In this document: positions 48,215 through 48,982 of the stretch, piece after piece
Position numbering within the stretch: position 1 is the stretch's first letter
Layout of the letters: every line of letters starts with the position of its first letter
DNA from: a virus
Strand: one strand, 5' to 3'
Virus record (IMG/VR): IMGVR_UViG_3300041964_000212
Location: 1-48,982 of that record
Length of the DNA stretch: 48,982 bases
Notes under the pieces: model-generated
Told to the model about the DNA's origin: nothing
Database searches by the model: none
The model's input: the letters and a program-made list of their open reading frames with translations, nothing else
Position numbers and translations under genes: made by a program

Positions 48215-48351
48215 AAAGCCAGAGCAAATCTCAGTCGCAGACTTTCTTTCCCGAATCGTTTTTCTTGGACGACGGTCGCTACACCCCTGAAGCGATCACA
48301 ACTCTTAAGGCTGTTTTTAAAACCGGGAGCGATCAACTACACAAAAATTGA
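48215..48351 (+). other. Possible remnant of a small gene, 3' part
   Basis: Downstream of the palindromic element, the frame reads 'FFPESFFLDDGRYTPEAITT' and 'LKAVFKTGSDQLHKN', which looks like a genuine C-terminal region. The frame is continuous with the palindrome upstream, so the element may have inserted in or formed the start of the gene. No start of its own is clear. Confidence 0.3.
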
Positions 48352-48416
48352 AAAGACAAAATTGGGGAAGCCTTAATCGCAAAAGTCTGAAACTATTACC
48401 AGTTAAGCGCTTCACA

Positions 48417-48488
48417 GTCGAAAGCGGCAGATTGCTAATCTGTTAAGGGTGTTAACATCCTTCGAGGGTTCAAATCCCTCCCTCTCCG
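48417..48488 (+). tRNA. tRNA-Ser(GCU) 3' fragment, likely attachment site
   Basis: From GTCGAAAGCGGC in the D arm to the 3' end, the sequence matches a class II tRNA-Ser: anticodon stem GCAGA/TCTGT, loop TTGCTAA (anticodon GCT at 48434-48436), variable stem AGGGTG/CATCCT, T arm GAGGG/CCCTC (48464-48480), then acceptor CCTCTCC (48481-48487) and G. The 5' acceptor GGAGAGG and first D-arm half are absent upstream. Temperate phages often integrate into the 3' end of tRNA genes and keep such a fragment at one end. A decayed phage tRNA is the alternative. Confidence 0.75.
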
Positions 48489-48531
48489 TTCTAAGTTGTT
48501 AAGTAAGCCCACCTAAAAAAACAGAAGACCC

Positions 48532-48564
48532 AGAGCCCCGACTTCTCGAAGAAGTCGGGGCTCT
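48532..48564 (-). terminator. Strong GC-rich terminator-like hairpin
   Basis: AGAGCCCCGACTTCT (48532-48546) and AGAAGTCGGGGCTCT (48550-48564) form a perfect 15-bp stem with a CGA loop. It starts one base after the stop of the minus-strand 44-aa gene, so it probably terminates it. Similar hairpins are dispersed in filamentous cyanobacteria. Confidence 0.65.
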
Positions 48565-48697
48565 AAAAGCGATCGCGTTTTACCGAAAAACTGGGTTTAA
48601 AGCCTCGCCCATAAGCAGGCGACTTTTCTTCCTGCAACCTATTGATCGAGTCTTCAATCAATTGAGTCATGGTCTTGCGCTTTTGTTTGGCAACCAT
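48563..48697 (-). CDS. Small basic protein, 44 aa
   Basis: ATG 48697 to TAG 48563. A 44-residue basic protein: 'MVAKQKRKTMTQLIEDSINR', 'LQEEKSPAYGRGFKPSF'. The helical start could be a ribbon-helix-helix or DNA-binding-like region, but it is too short to decide. It ends exactly at a strong hairpin. It probably lies outside the prophage, beyond the tRNA-Ser fragment. An IS630-type element lies just upstream of its start. Confidence 0.5.
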   Translation of the reverse strand: MVAKQKRKTMTQLIEDSINRLQEEKSPAYGRGFKPSFSVKRDRF

Positions 48698-48712
48698 TCT
48701 GATACCAATTCA

Positions 48713-48982
48713 CTATGAAGTTGCACTTAATATAGCTTCAAGGATATAGTCCCAACCACAGAGAGATAAAACTTCTTCATTAGTGAAAGATTTGATAATT
48801 CTATTTACCTGTTCTCTGAGTTTATCTAAACTCGAATAATTTTCCGACTTGAGGTCTTTTTTTGTATGCTCCCACAATCTTTCAATCGGATTTAATTCAG
48901 GACTATAGGCTGGTAAATATATTGGCATTACATGGTCAGCCCAGTCTAATAATAGAGCTTTATGGAACCTACCATTATCCAT
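48713..48982 (-). mobile_element. IS630-family transposase, partial C-terminus
   Basis: The frame runs off the window and covers the C-terminal 89 residues of an IS630-type DDE transposase: 'DNGRFHKA', 'IYLPAYSPELNPIERLWEHT', 'KKDLKSENYSS', with the final catalytic Glu in 'NPIERLWE'. The family inserts at TA; a TA at 48703-48704 followed by CCAATTCAC is a candidate end, only a few bases from the transposase stop and from the start of the 44-aa gene. Confidence 0.8.

Noticed and set aside
48010-48351. 113-codon frame as a normal gene
   Set aside because: Its first ~65 codons come from inverted repeats and hairpins; only the last part looks protein-like.
1-48982. Integrase or Mu-type transposase
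   Set aside because: No tyrosine or serine recombinase motifs and no DDE transposase other than the partial IS630 at the right edge were seen.

Overview
The window looks like most of a tailed-phage genome (siphovirus-like, probably an integrated prophage) in a cyanobacterium. The cyanobacterial assignment rests on repeated GCGATCGC (HIP1) octamers (for example near 2517, 7604, 11508, 14981, 44934 and 48569), a dispersed GC-rich palindrome of the type common in filamentous cyanobacteria, and gene families typical of such genomes. A filamentous Oscillatoriales-like host is my inference. No integrase is visible.

Layout. 1-606: damaged left part, with the 5' end of a primase-like gene joined to an inverted fragment of a Bro-N antirepressor gene. 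675-1757 (minus): small operon of a ribbon-helix-helix regulator, a GIY-YIG nuclease fused to a helix-turn-helix, and a hypothetical protein, divided from the early genes by an operator-like repeat cluster. 2040-11280 (plus): early block with two very large uncharacterised proteins, a 221-aa protein, a UvrD/Rep-type helicase, an ASCH protein and a cytosine-C5 methyltransferase. 11316-12981: small ORFs, a holin-like membrane protein and a converging T4-type lysozyme. 13066-15634: cargo genes (sulfotransferase, GT2 glycosyltransferase) around two adjacent inverted repeats. 15637-46980 (minus): about 31 kb of late genes, in transcription order small and large terminase, a tRNA-like gene, portal, protease-like protein, major capsid protein, head-tail connectors, tail tube, a frameshifted tail-assembly chaperone pair, a C39-type lysin, tail fibre, giant tape measure and large tail proteins. 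47258-48351: unknown small genes and a complex palindromic element. 48417-48982: a tRNA-Ser 3' fragment (probable att boundary), then likely flanking DNA with a small gene and the end of an IS630-type transposase.

Terminase and portal resemble phage Mu gp28/gp29, while the chaperone pair carries the exact lambda-type slippery heptamer GGGAAAG, so the virion module is mosaic. The most unusual observations are a tRNA-Leu(UAG)-like gene with a tandem duplication of its whole anticodon arm; a methyltransferase gene carrying family-like sequence in two overlapping frames; a 99-bp MITE with TA target duplication whose empty site survives nearby; a 2+2 array of TTTAATACA nonamers beside the small terminase; and a 213-bp multi-hairpin element. 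Several lesions (major capsid protein frameshift, chimeric left end, odd tRNA) suggest a decaying prophage or sequence errors. All functions are read from sequence motifs without database searches.
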